From the NCBI GenBank assembly GCA_945898185.1, contig CAMDHP010000003.1:1-64000 (forward strand): a stretch of DNA of 64,000 bases. Reading direction: 5' to 3'. The translations under genes and the position numbers were made by a program. The notes beneath the pieces are model-generated. The model saw only the letters and a list, made by a program, of their open reading frames with translations, was not told the origin of the DNA and searched no databases. Numbering within the stretch: position 1 is the stretch's first letter; every line of letters begins with the position of its first letter. This DNA comes from Akkermansia muciniphila. GTDB lineage: Bacteria > Verrucomicrobiota > Verrucomicrobiia > Opitutales > Opitutaceae. This document shows positions 29,224 to 37,478 of this stretch, in pieces.

Positions 29224-30072
29224 ATGCTCTCCGTCAATGATCCCGGCTCAGACTCCGCCGCCGACTCCACCGCCGCCGCCGCCGGTCCCTTGGTTTACAT
29301 CGTGCTCGGGTCTCCGGGCTCGGGCCGCCGCGCGGTCGTGGCGGACTTGATCGGTGCCGGCCTCGATCCGGCGACGGACCGCGCCCACGTGCTGCTCTCC
29401 GCCGACGAGGTCGCGCAGCCCGGCGACGCCGCGTTCGCGTCGCTCGCGCGCTGGAGTTGGGACGCCGCCGCGCACACCTTCGGCGAGGAAGCAGCACCGT
29501 GCCCGGCGGACGCGACGCACGTGTTTTTCGTGGTAAACGGACGGCAGGATCCGGTGGAGCAGATTGAAGCGCTCAAACCCTGGCTGGACTCGCGTGGTCT
29601 GACGTTGGCCCGCATTTTCACCGTGATCGATTGCCAGCTCGCGGAGAAAAACCCCGAGCTCGCGACCTGGTTCGCCGGCTGCGTGCATTTTTCCGATGTC
29701 GTCCTGTTGAGCCGTCGCGAGGGCGTGGCGAACAAATGGATGTCGGCCTTCCGCCGCACCTACGAGGACCAGTGTATGCCCTGTCTTTTCGAATTCGTAA
29801 AGGCCGACGGCCGGGTGAAAAATCCCGCCCTGCTGCTCGACCCCGCGCCGCGCCGGCTCAGCCAGTATTTTGACGCCTCGGAGTGGGATGGCCTTGATCT
29901 TACCGACATCGAGATCGGCGAGTCCGATGACGAGGATGGCGACGACGTGCGACCCATCGCCAAGACCGAGCTCGACCCTGATGACCAGCCGCCGGTAGAT
30001 CCCTACCTCGAGCGCAAACAAAACGGACGCCGGGCCATTGAGCTGCCGGACATCCGGGAGTTTTTAAATTAG
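29224..30072 (+). CDS. Unknown protein with P-loop-like N-terminus
   Basis: I do not recognise this 282-residue protein. Residues ~22-45 read LVYIVLGSPGSGRRAVVADLIGAG, which resembles a Walker A strand-loop-helix, except that Arg-Arg stands where Lys-Ser/Thr is expected. Later strands (THVFFVVNGRQDP, LARIFTVIDCQL, CVHFSDVVLLSRREGVANKW) recall the CobW/G3E GTPase layout, and DQCMPCLFEFVK holds a CxxC. The C-terminal 60 residues are very acidic (EIGESDDEDGDDV) before a conserved-looking IELPDIREFL. It lies 38 bp after aroC and is convergent with the aldolase gene. Metallochaperone relatedness is a guess. Confidence 0.6.
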   Translation: MLSVNDPGSDSAADSTAAAAGPLVYIVLGSPGSGRRAVVADLIGAGLDPATDRAHVLLSADEVAQPGDAAFASLARWSWDAAAHTFGEEAAPCPADATHVFFVVNGRQDPVEQIEALKPWLDSRGLTLARIFTVIDCQLAEKNPELATWFAGCVHFSDVVLLSRREGVANKWMSAFRRTYEDQCMPCLFEFVKADGRVKNPALLLDPAPRRLSQYFDASEWDGLDLTDIEIGESDDEDGDDVRPIAKTELDPDDQPPVDPYLERKQNGRRAIELPDIREFLN

Positions 30073-30089
30073 GCGCAAGCCGACGCGCC

Positions 30090-30737
30090 TTACTTCGCGG
30101 CCTTGGCTGCCGCGACGGCGGCGACGAAAGCGCGGGCCTTGGCGGTAACGGCCGCCCAATTTTTCTCCTTAAACGCCTTCGCCTCGACCAGCGAACTGCC
30201 CGCGGCGGTCGCGAAAGCGCCGGCCCGGATGAAGTCGCCGACATTCTCGGCAGTGACGCCGCCCGTAGGCACGAACTCGACCTGCGGGAGCGGGGCCTTG
30301 AGCGATTTGATGTAGGCGGGACCGAAGAACTCGGCGGGGAAAATCTTGGCCGCGTCTGCGCCGGATTCCCAAGCGTTGACCACCTCGGTGGGGGTGAGCG
30401 CGCCGCTGAAAACCGGCACGCTGTAACGTTGGCAGAGCTTAATGACATCGGGACGCAGGGCCGGGGTGACGATGAAGCGTGCGCCGGCGAGGATGCCCGC
30501 GCGGGCGGTCTCGGCGTCGAGCACGGTGCCGAGACCGAAGAGGAACTCGGGCATCTCGGCGGTGGCCTTTTCCAGCAGGCGGATTGCGCCCGGCGTGGTC
30601 ATGGTGAGCTCGATGGAGGTGAGCCCGCCTTCGGCAAGGGCGCGGGCGCAGTCGAGCAGCCCGGAGGGATTATCGGCGCGAATGAGGGCGATGACCTTTT
30701 CGTCGCTTAGCTTTTGGAGGATAGCTGCTTTGTTCAT
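30090..30737 (-). CDS. KDPG/KHG-type 2-keto aldolase
   Basis: This class I aldolase has 215 residues and belongs to the Eda family (KDPG / 4-hydroxy-2-oxoglutarate aldolase). The Schiff-base Lys is in ADAAKIFPAEFFGP (about residue 131), the general base Glu in SIELTMTTPGA (about 43), and the phosphate loop resembles FVPTGGVTAENV. The Arg found four residues after that Glu in E. coli Eda is Thr here, so substrate preference may differ (KDPG, KDPGal or KHG). The C-terminus is Ala/Lys-rich. Gene order tRNA-Leu then aldolase on the minus strand has no evident meaning. Confidence 0.85.
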   Translation of the reverse strand: MNKAAILQKLSDEKVIALIRADNPSGLLDCARALAEGGLTSIELTMTTPGAIRLLEKATAEMPEFLFGLGTVLDAETARAGILAGARFIVTPALRPDVIKLCQRYSVPVFSGALTPTEVVNAWESGADAAKIFPAEFFGPAYIKSLKAPLPQVEFVPTGGVTAENVGDFIRAGAFATAAGSSLVEAKAFKEKNWAAVTAKARAFVAAVAAAKAAK

Positions 30738-30834
30738 AAGAAATTGAAATCAGAGAACCGGTGGTGGCCGCTGACGGCAATCCTGACTTCCTCTTCCGCG
30801 TGCGCCTCGCAGCACAAAGCCGCCTGCGAAGGGC

Positions 30835-30851
30835 CGGTTCGGTGCGAACCG
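30835..30851 (-). terminator. Hairpin just after tRNA-Leu
   Basis: The arms cggttcg and cgaaccg (7 bp, perfect) with a 3-base loop lie 8 bases beyond the 3' end of the minus-strand tRNA-Leu. No T-tract follows, so it may be a processing stem or weak terminator. Confidence 0.4.
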
Positions 30852-30858
30852 TCAAGAT

Positions 30859-30943
30859 TGGTGCCCGGGAGCGGACTCGAACCGCTACACCTTTCGGCAC
30901 AGGCTTCTGAGACCTGCGTGTCTACCAATTCCACCACCCGGGC
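30859..30943 (-). tRNA. tRNA-Leu (anticodon CAG)
   Basis: This 85-nt class II tRNA reads GCCCGGGTGGTGGAATTGG at its 5' end. The acceptor gcccggg pairs with cccgggc, and the anticodon loop CTCAGAA gives CAG. The variable arm is TGCCGAAAGGTG-like and the T-arm is agcgg-ttcgagt-ccgct. The CCA end is encoded (tgg on the plus strand at 30859-30861). Confidence 0.95.
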
Positions 30944-31168
30944 AAAAACTGCGAGTGAAGAGAGCACTCCTCTTGGCCGGGCCATGCAAGCTTGGATTCT
31001 GGCTGGCTTCTAGTTTTCCGCCTCGTTTCACCTTCTTAAATTTCTCTCGCCCCATCGCTTGCACCGGCCGAGTAATCGCGCCAATTCCGTCCGTTCATCT
31101 CACCGCTCAACGGCAAGCTTCCCGCATCACCAAGGTCGGCTCGCCGCCCTTTCCCTTCTTTCGATTCC

Positions 31169-31345
31169 ATGGCCAAGATCATCCCGTCTCCTCTCTACTC
31201 TCCTGACCAAGAACATGATGCCTGCGGCGTTGGGTTTATCGCCAAGCTCAATGGCGAGCGTTCTTACGATGTGCTGAATCGTGCCCTGAGCGCCCTCAAG
31301 GCCCTCGCCCATCGCGACGCCCTTTTTTTGGGTATCTCTGGTTAA
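31169..31345 (+). pseudogene. gltB 5' remnant (glutamate synthase large chain N-terminus)
   Basis: A 58-codon reading frame, below the ORF-track cutoff, encodes MAKIIPSPLYSPDQEHDACG followed by VGFIAKLNGERSYDVLNRAL and SALKALAHRDA. This matches the N-terminus of the glutamate synthase large subunit, where the Cys of EHDACGVGF becomes the glutamine-amidotransferase nucleophile. After HRDA the similarity stops at a run of T's, and the frame ends 7 codons later. The remaining ~1400 residues expected of GltB are absent in all frames. This is a decayed or deletion remnant, not a functional enzyme. Translation of the short peptide cannot be excluded. Confidence 0.8.
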
Positions 31346-31563
31346 CAAACACACAGCGCCCGCACCTCGCTGCGTAACCTCGCTGGGCCTTAAAGCCAGG
31401 TCTCAACTACTGGAATTCTGGCTATTTCCCCCATGCTATTACTCTTTTCAAAAAAAAGGAAAGCTGCCCCCGTTCGGATCGCCCTCACTTACCGTTAACT
31501 GTCGATTAAGGACGACCCGCCTCAGTGATCAGGCCGAGGCCGGACACCGCTTGGCCGATTCCG

Positions 31564-32169
31564 TTACGTCGCGCCCAAGGCCGCCCGGACCAGAGCTGCG
31601 ATTGCGGGCGGCAACTCCAGGCGCAGCGCTTCCGCCTGCGCGCCTGCACTCATCTTGCGCCAGGTTTTCCTCAAAATATCCACGAACTTCTCCTCCGTAT
31701 AGTGGGCATGTTCCGCAGCGAAGCCCGCGATCTCGTTTTCCAAAAACACCAGGCACGCCGCGTCTTCCAGCGCCTGCGTGCTGGGGTTAGATTTGAGGCC
31801 CGTCTTGGACACCCACGTCGCCACTTCCGCCGCCTCTGCTTCGGGCACTCCCGCCCCGATCAAAATCCCGCGCGCGCGCTCCGCCTGTTGCACATAGAGC
31901 GCGCGCCGCCAGGAGAGATAGGCCACCTTGCCTTCAGGAAAACTCGCGCGCGGCGAGGTCCAGCGTTCGAGGTGCTGGCAACGCGCGGCGAGCCGGAGTA
32001 GCTCGCTCGCCTCCGGCACCAACCGCGCCACCCACGCCTCCACTCGCTCCGCATAGACGAGCTCCGCCGCGCGACCGTCCGCCGCCCGCGATGGATCCGC
32101 CGCGTGCGCGGTATCAACCGCCGCCCTCGCCCGCGCATACGCGGCCGCGATTCCCACTTCCGGCGTCAT
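31564..32169 (-). CDS. DUF4202 family protein
   Basis: This soluble, helical protein has 201 residues. The ATG at 32169 (MTPEVGIAAAYARARAAVDTAHAADP) matches the usual DUF4202 start; the track ORF is 100 codons too long. Characteristic segments are AERVEAWVARLVPEASELLRLAARCQHLERW, FPEGKVAYLSWRRAL and DAACLVFLENEIAGFAAEHAHY, which has HD-like spacing of His and acidic residues. No activity is established for the family. Its start overlaps the stop of the upstream unknown gene by 4 bp (ATGA), so the two are translationally coupled. Confidence 0.82.
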   Translation of the reverse strand: MTPEVGIAAAYARARAAVDTAHAADPSRAADGRAAELVYAERVEAWVARLVPEASELLRLAARCQHLERWTSPRASFPEGKVAYLSWRRALYVQQAERARGILIGAGVPEAEAAEVATWVSKTGLKSNPSTQALEDAACLVFLENEIAGFAAEHAHYTEEKFVDILRKTWRKMSAGAQAEALRLELPPAIAALVRAALGAT

Positions 32170-32633
32170 CCTTTGCTCCCCTTGAGTAAGATAAAGTGGG
32201 CGAGGTCGTTCTTTTCGAACTCCTCCCAATACGCGTCCTCGATCTGCTTGAGCCGCGCATCCGCATCGATCGGCGGCCCGTCCTTGCCCTCGGCAAATCC
32301 TCGCCCTTGCTCGGCCGCGAGATCGCGATCCGACAAGCGCGCGACCAGCTCGTGCCAAAAGAGGTCGTTCGCAGCGTCGCCTTCGATTTTCCGCAGCCGC
32401 TCGTCCTCGGTGATTTTCTCCGAGGGCTTTAACTGCCCGTTGCTCGCCACCGTCACGTAGTCCGCGCATCCGAGCGGGGTGGCCAGCTCCAGTAGTTTTT
32501 GGAACAACTCCTCGTAGCGCTTGAGCGCCGGGTTCTCTTCCTCGGGCGGACGCGAGCCCGCCACCGTGTGCATGCCGAGCGATGCGAGTTCGAGCAGGCG
32601 GGCAAATTCCTTGGGATTAAACATGACCTTCAT
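32166..32633 (-). CDS. Unknown protein coupled to DUF4202
   Basis: This soluble protein of 155 residues (or 152 from the Met at codon 4) is rich in charged residues and predicted helices. Recognisable islands are FNPKEFARLLELASLGMHT, YEELFQKLLELATPLGCADYV and a final IEDAYWEEFEKNDLAHFILL. I know no family for it. Its last codons overlap the DUF4202 start by 4 bp, a strong sign that the products act together or are made at matched levels. Confidence 0.65.
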   Translation of the reverse strand: MKVMFNPKEFARLLELASLGMHTVAGSRPPEEENPALKRYEELFQKLLELATPLGCADYVTVASNGQLKPSEKITEDERLRKIEGDAANDLFWHELVARLSDRDLAAEQGRGFAEGKDGPPIDADARLKQIEDAYWEEFEKNDLAHFILLKGSKG

Positions 32634-33146
32634 TCCTCCTCACTGCATCGCTCCGACGCTTCACCGCAAGGCCGTTCCCGCGCCCCGGCCAGTGGTCGGG
32701 GTCTTCCAGATGAGTCCGGCCTCCGGTCGGACCTACGATTAACCGAAGCCTGATTAGCACGGGTCCTTGGTTTAAAAAAGGCTGCCTTAAACACCACGAC
32801 GCGGACGAACTTACCCTGCAGGTGATTCACGAACCTTTGGGGTTCTTCTGGTATCCGCATTCATCCGCGCGATGCGAGATCCAACACCGATTTGGGGTTG
32901 CACACCCGATCGCCGGTTGGAGAACTCATTTTGGATGACGGCCACTTTTCCTGGATCCACGTCAGCCGCTTCGTCAACCGCACCCATGTCCCGACCCAAA
33001 ACAAGGATTTTATCCTTTAACGCCCGCGGGAAACGCTTCTCTGCCGCCATCCGAACCGCTCTGCGCGACCTCGGCTGCGGCCACGCCGCTTCGGCGTAAC
33101 TCGGCGCGGGCTCGATCACCTGCCTGCGCGCGCTCCCACCCACCCC
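32634..33146. other. Intergenic region with repeats and a possible coding remnant
   Basis: About 510 bases without a clear gene. It holds a hairpin repeat at 32714-32732 and repeat-like wording near 32851. A short plus-strand frame ending at 33020 reads SNTDLGLHTRSPVGELILDD and continues GHFSWIHVSRFVNRTHVPTQ before its stop; it looks more protein-like than random but has no recognised family. The longer opposite ORF (32811-33392) crosses into the DUF429 gene and is probably spurious. Confidence 0.45.
32714..32732. repeat. Intergenic hairpin repeat
   Basis: The arms gtccggcc and ggtcggac form an 8-bp stem with one G-T pair and a 3-base loop, inside gagtccggcctccggtcggacctac. The style matches REP-like intergenic palindromes. 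No T-tract follows. Confidence 0.5.
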
Positions 33147-33860
33147 ATGCTCACCCTCGGCATTGATCTCTCTTCCCAGCCAAAGGACACCGCCGCCTGC
33201 CTGATTGACTGGCGCGACCCGGGCCACGTCGTCGTTCGCACCGCCGCCACCCAGTGCGACGACAACGCGCTCGACATGTTCATCCGAGAGGCCAATGCCA
33301 GCGGCATTGACGCTCCCCTCGGCTGGCCGGTCGCCTTCACCGCCGCAGTGGGAAACTGGACTGCGACGACTTGGGACGATCGTGATTTTCAAAAATCACT
33401 CCGCCTGCGCCTCACCGATATCGAGGTCCACGCGCTCACAAAACTCACGCCGCTAAGCGTCTCGACCGATCGCATCGGCCTGCCCGCGATGCGCGCGATG
33501 GCGCTACTCGCGCGCCACGGCGTCACCGATCGAAGCGGCGGCGACGGGCGGTTTTTCGAGGTCTATCCCGCCGGCAGCCTTAAACAATGGGGACTCCGCT
33601 GCCGCGCCTACAAAGGCCCGGAAAAAGCCGCCATCGCCACCCGCCGCGCCCTGCTCGCGGAACTCCGCAAGGCGATGCCCGTGCTGCAAGTGGACGCCTC
33701 CTACGCGCAAAGCGACCACGCGTTCGATGCCTTGATCGCGTCGCTCACCACCCGCGCCGCTGCGCTCGGCCAGACACTCGGGCCCTCACCCGAACAGCGT
33801 CCAGTCGCCAAACGCGAAGGCTGGATTCATCTACCGCAATCCAGCGTCTGGCCGGAGTGA
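33147..33860 (+). CDS. DUF429 family protein
   Basis: This 237-residue protein has an RNase-H-like fold signature: LTLGIDLSSQPKDTAACLIDW at the start and GIDAPLGWPVAF after residue 50. RLRLTDIEVHALTKLTPLSVSTDRIG and FFEVYPAGSLKQWGL follow, then the late AQSDHAFDALIASLTTRAAALG with an acidic residue. DUF429 proteins are predicted nucleases; none is well characterised. Start ATG at 33147. Convergent with the DUF3892 gene, with a long palindromic repeat in the gap. Confidence 0.82.
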   Translation: MLTLGIDLSSQPKDTAACLIDWRDPGHVVVRTAATQCDDNALDMFIREANASGIDAPLGWPVAFTAAVGNWTATTWDDRDFQKSLRLRLTDIEVHALTKLTPLSVSTDRIGLPAMRAMALLARHGVTDRSGGDGRFFEVYPAGSLKQWGLRCRAYKGPEKAAIATRRALLAELRKAMPVLQVDASYAQSDHAFDALIASLTTRAAALGQTLGPSPEQRPVAKREGWIHLPQSSVWPE

Positions 33861-33873
33861 TTCCCCTTGCGCA

Positions 33874-33951
33874 GCAACGTGCTTGCACGCGATTTCCGAC
33901 CATCGGCGCGCCGACATGGGGTTCGCAAACCATCGCGTGGAAGCACGCTCC
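33874..33951. repeat. Long stem-loop repeat, copy A (convergent gap)
   Basis: The left arm gcaacgtgcttgcacgcgat (33874-33893) is nearly the reverse complement of atcgcgtggaagcacgctcc (33932-33951). Inside is the perfect inner palindrome tcggcgcgccga. It lies between the convergent DUF429 and DUF3892 genes. Related copies are at 39842 and 44848. Confidence 0.75.
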
Positions 33952-33971
33952 TAATCGGAGTGGGATTCGCC

Positions 33972-34265
33972 TCACTTGCTGCGCAGTAAATTAACCAGGT
34001 CATCCGGGTGGGACTTTCCGCGCTCGGTGCCGAGGTATTTTTGATCGCGCACCGCCACCACTGTGAGCTTCACCGGACCGGATTCCGCCATGACAAAAAA
34101 CTCGTCGGTGCCGGCCTCGATCGCCGCGATCGCCGCTGTCTGCGTGAGCGACCAGCGCGAACGATCGGAGTTTACCCCTGCGATCGAGTCTATGCGCTCC
34201 AACGGATCATGGCTGTAGGCGGAGGTGAATGAAGAAACCGCGCGGCGGCGATAAGGACGGGCCAT
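33972..34265 (-). CDS. DUF3892 family protein
   Basis: The 97-residue protein reads SDRSRWSLTQTAAIAAIEAGTDEFFVMAESGPVKLTVVAVRDQKYLGTERGKSHPDDLVNLL in its second half, in overlapping segments typical of DUF3892 (a Trp-x-Leu-Thr opening, then Gly-Thr and a lysine/tyrosine strand). These small proteins have no known function. The N-terminal 30 residues are basic and less conserved. Start ATG at 34265. Confidence 0.7.
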   Translation of the reverse strand: MARPYRRRAVSSFTSAYSHDPLERIDSIAGVNSDRSRWSLTQTAAIAAIEAGTDEFFVMAESGPVKLTVVAVRDQKYLGTERGKSHPDDLVNLLRSK

Positions 34266-34483
34266 GGGAGAAAGAAGAGATTTTGACGGTCAGGTGATTC
34301 GGCGGGACTGGCCCACGTTAACTCCCCGAAACGAGAATAGCGACAGATTCCACCCGATGGCCGACGTGGAGAAGTTGCTCGGCCAACTCAATCAGCAGCC
34401 CGATTTGGCGATCGTGGTGGTGCGGGTCTTGATGAGGCTCCGAATACTGGAAGAGCGAACCCGGAGAGGGGCGGCGGGTGCGT

Positions 34484-35977
34484 TTAGGGCTTCGCCCAAT
34501 CACGCGAGCGAGACACGGCGCGGGCCCAGCCGGCGAGTTGCGCGCTGCGGGTGGTGTCATCCATGCGGGGCTCGACGCGCAGATCCTGCTCCCAGCGAGC
34601 AGCGAATGACGCAGGGGCGATCACCCCCGCGCCGACTCCGGCGAGGGCGGCGGCCCCGAGCGCCGTGGTCTCGATCACCTTGGGACGCACAACGGCACGG
34701 TTGAGGAAGTCCGCCTGCATTTGCAGCAGGGGCGCACTTCGGCTCACCCCGCCATCTACGCGCAACTCGGCGAGGTGAAGCCCGGCGTCCACCTCCATCG
34801 CGGTGATGAGTTCTACGGTTTGAAAGGCGATGGATTCCAGCGCGGCGCGGCAGATGTGAGCGCGGTTGGTGCCGCGGGTGAGGCCGACCAATGCGCCTCG
34901 CGCAAAGGGGTCCCAATGCGGCGCGCCGAGTCCGGCAAAAGCGGGCACGAGGTAGGCTCCGCCGGAGTCGGGCACGGACGCGGCGAGGGCGTCGAGATCG
35001 GTGGCGCTGTCCACCAGGTTGAGCTCATCGCGCAGCCATTGCACGACGGCGCCAGCTACGAATACAGAGCCTTCGAGAGCGAAGGTAGTTTCGCCGCCGA
35101 TACGCCAGGCGACGGTGGATAGCAGGTTGTTGGTTGAGGCGACGATACGACCGCCGGTGTTCAGCAAGAGAAAACAACCGGTGCCATAGGTCGCTTTGGC
35201 CGCGCCGGGATTGAGGCAGGCCTGGCCGAAGAGGGCTGCCTGCTGGTCGCCGACCAGCGCGGTGACGGGTGCGCCCGCCGCTGGCAGGCCGGGGGAAATT
35301 TCACCGAAGAAACCAGCGGTGTCGCGGATTTCGGGCAGCACGGAGAGAGGGATGTCAAAGAGGTGGAGCAACTCCTTGTCCCAAGTGCCGGTGTGGAGAT
35401 TAAAGAGGAGGGTGCGGGCGGCGTTCGAGGCGTCGGTGGCGTGCACGCGGCCACCGGTAATTTTCCAAAGCAGCCAGGTGTCCACCGTGCCGAAGGCGAG
35501 CTCGCCGCGCGCGGCGGCGGCACGGGCGCCGGGAGTGTGGTCGAGCAGCCATGCGAGTTTGGTCGCAGAGAAATAGGGATCGAGGCGCAGCCCGGTTTTT
35601 TGCGCGACAATCGGTTCGGCACCTTCGGCGCGGAGGCGGACGCAGGAATCGGCGGTGCGGCGATCTTGCCACACGATGGCACGGTGAACGGCTTTGCCGG
35701 TGCGGCGATCCCAGAGCAGCGCGGTCTCGCGCTGGTTGGCGATGCCGACGGCGGCGAGATCAGCGGATGATATTTTTGCCCGGGCGAGCGCTTCGGCGGC
35801 GCAATCTCGCTGGGTGTTCCAGAGATCCTCGGGCTCATGCTCAACCCGGCCGGGCTCCGGATAATGCTGCGTAAATTCGCGCTGCGCCGAGGCGACGGAG
35901 TGGCCGTCGAGGTCGAAGACTAGGGCGCGCGAGGAAGTCGTGCCTTGGTCGAGCGCCAGAAGATAACGACGGGGCAT
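34484..35977 (-). CDS. glpK: Glycerol kinase
   Basis: GlpK phosphorylates glycerol to sn-glycerol 3-phosphate. The 497-residue FGGY kinase begins [20 protein letters not shown] with the phosphate-1 motif. It has [20 protein letters not shown] and [39 protein letters not shown] carries the catalytic Asp, and the adenosine region is [20 protein letters not shown]. Length is normal. The ATG at 35977 is chosen; the track ORF has 34 extra codons. No glpF or glpD is adjacent. It lies 108 bp downstream of metX on the same strand. Confidence 0.96.
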   Translation of the reverse strand: MPRRYLLALDQGTTSSRALVFDLDGHSVASAQREFTQHYPEPGRVEHEPEDLWNTQRDCAAEALARAKISSADLAAVGIANQRETALLWDRRTGKAVHRAIVWQDRRTADSCVRLRAEGAEPIVAQKTGLRLDPYFSATKLAWLLDHTPGARAAAARGELAFGTVDTWLLWKITGGRVHATDASNAARTLLFNLHTGTWDKELLHLFDIPLSVLPEIRDTAGFFGEISPGLPAAGAPVTALVGDQQAALFGQACLNPGAAKATYGTGCFLLLNTGGRIVASTNNLLSTVAWRIGGETTFALEGSVFVAGAVVQWLRDELNLVDSATDLDALAASVPDSGGAYLVPAFAGLGAPHWDPFARGALVGLTRGTNRAHICRAALESIAFQTVELITAMEVDAGLHLAELRVDGGVSRSAPLLQMQADFLNRAVVRPKVIETTALGAAALAGVGAGVIAPASFAARWEQDLRVEPRMDDTTRSAQLAGWARAVSRSRDWAKP

Positions 35978-36085
35978 GAGCGCCAAGTTGAGTAACTGCG
36001 GCGAACTACGCGAGCCTGCCGCGCGATACCAAGGTCCCGTGAGATTCAGCCTCATCCCCGACCTAGGCGGGACGCCCATGCCCCC

Positions 36086-37294
36086 TCAGGAAGGGCGGCC
36101 AAGGAAGGCGCGAACCAGAGCGTAGAGCTGCGGTGACTCGAGCAGGAAGGAATCGTGGCCGAGATCGGTGGCGAGTTCGGCGTAGCTGCCGCGTTTGCCT
36201 GCGCGTTGCAGGGCGAGGGCTATGGCGCGGTTTTGCTCGGGCGGGAAAAGCCAGTCGCTGGTGAAACCGACCACGAGCACATCAGCGGTAAGGGCGCGGA
36301 AGGCGTTTTCGAGCGAGCCATAGGTGCCGTCGAGATCGAAGCGATCAATGGCGCGGGTGATGTAGAGGTAGGAGTTGGCGTCGAAACGATTAATGAAGCT
36401 CTGGCCCTGATAACGCAGGTAGCTCTCGACCTCGAATTGCACATCGAAGGCAGTGCGCGAGCCGGCGACGGCAGCGGAGAGCGGCGCGGGCGTGCTATTC
36501 GTCATGGCGCGGGTGGCGACGGCGCGACGGCCGAACTTGCGGTCCATCGAGGCGTCGCTGAGGTAGGTGATGTGGGCCATCATGCGCGCGATGGCGAGGC
36601 CGACGCGGGGGCCGCCGTTTTTCGGATAGTCGCCGCCATTCCACTCGGGATCTTGGAGGATGGCTTGGCGGCCAACCTCATTGAAGGCGATCGCTTGGGC
36701 ACTCTCGCGCGCCGTCGTGGCCATGGCGAGCACGCGGCGGGTGTAGCCGGGATACTCAATGCCCCACTGGAGCGCCTGCATGCCGCCCATGGAACCGCCA
36801 AGTGCAGCGTAAAGGGAGGTGAGCCCGAGGGAATCGAGCAGGCGGCGCTGACTGCGCACCATGTCGCGAATGGTGACGGCAGGAAAACTGATGCCGAAAG
36901 CGCGACCCGTGGCGGGATTGATCGAGGCGGGACCGGAGGAGCCCTGGCAACCACCGAGGACATTGGCGCAAAGGACGAAAAACTTATTGGTGTCGAGCGC
37001 CTTGCCGGGGCCGATCAAATTATTCCACCAGCCGGTTTTTTTATCGGTGAGGGCGTATATGCCCGCGCAGTGGTGATCGCCGCTGAGGGCGTGGCAAACG
37101 AGAATGGCATTGTCGCAGGCGGCATTGAGGCGTCCGTAAGTCTCATAGCGAAGAGTGAAGCCGGGGAGAATCTGGCCGTCGTCGCAGGTAAAAGATTCGG
37201 AAGAAACGTAGTCGCGGGGCTCGACGAGCCCGACCTCGCCGGGTTCGGCGGGGGTGGCGTTGAGGAGGTCGTCGTCAAGCGATGCGTCGTTCAT
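36086..37294 (-). CDS. metX: Homoserine O-acetyltransferase
   Basis: MetX acylates homoserine in methionine biosynthesis (acetyl-CoA, or succinyl-CoA in some members). The 402-residue alpha/beta hydrolase has the nucleophile elbow AALGGSMGGMQALQWGIEYP, the oxyanion-region ALSGDHHCAG, and DLGHDSFLLESPQL with the catalytic His. ANVLGGCQGSSGPASINPATG is also typical. The ATG at 37294 begins MNDASLDDDLL; the track ORF is 52 codons longer and runs through repeat-like sequence. No metY or metW is adjacent. Confidence 0.95.
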   Translation of the reverse strand: MNDASLDDDLLNATPAEPGEVGLVEPRDYVSSESFTCDDGQILPGFTLRYETYGRLNAACDNAILVCHALSGDHHCAGIYALTDKKTGWWNNLIGPGKALDTNKFFVLCANVLGGCQGSSGPASINPATGRAFGISFPAVTIRDMVRSQRRLLDSLGLTSLYAALGGSMGGMQALQWGIEYPGYTRRVLAMATTARESAQAIAFNEVGRQAILQDPEWNGGDYPKNGGPRVGLAIARMMAHITYLSDASMDRKFGRRAVATRAMTNSTPAPLSAAVAGSRTAFDVQFEVESYLRYQGQSFINRFDANSYLYITRAIDRFDLDGTYGSLENAFRALTADVLVVGFTSDWLFPPEQNRAIALALQRAGKRGSYAELATDLGHDSFLLESPQLYALVRAFLGRPS

Positions 37295-37478
37295 GCGGCT
37301 GAGGCGGATGACACGAACAACACGAAACGAGGGAAAAGGGGAAATGGAAACTTCACGGCGGCGTAAACGAAAGCGATGCGGCGGCTGATGCCGGTCTGGC
37401 TCGAACCTCGCGGGAGTGGTGGATGGCGCGGCTGAAAAGAGTCTAGCCAAGGCAGGTTTCTAAACGCGTAAAAGTGGC

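Noticed and set aside
32811-33392. 193-residue minus-strand ORF
   Set aside because: It overlaps the start of DUF429 on the opposite strand and crosses repeat sequence.
34264-34704. 146-residue plus-strand ORF before glpK
   Set aside because: The first part is mildly protein-like, but the rest shadows glpK and is Arg/Pro-rich. There is no family match.
36155-37366. 403-residue plus-strand ORF
   Set aside because: Antisense to metX, whose catalytic motifs are intact.
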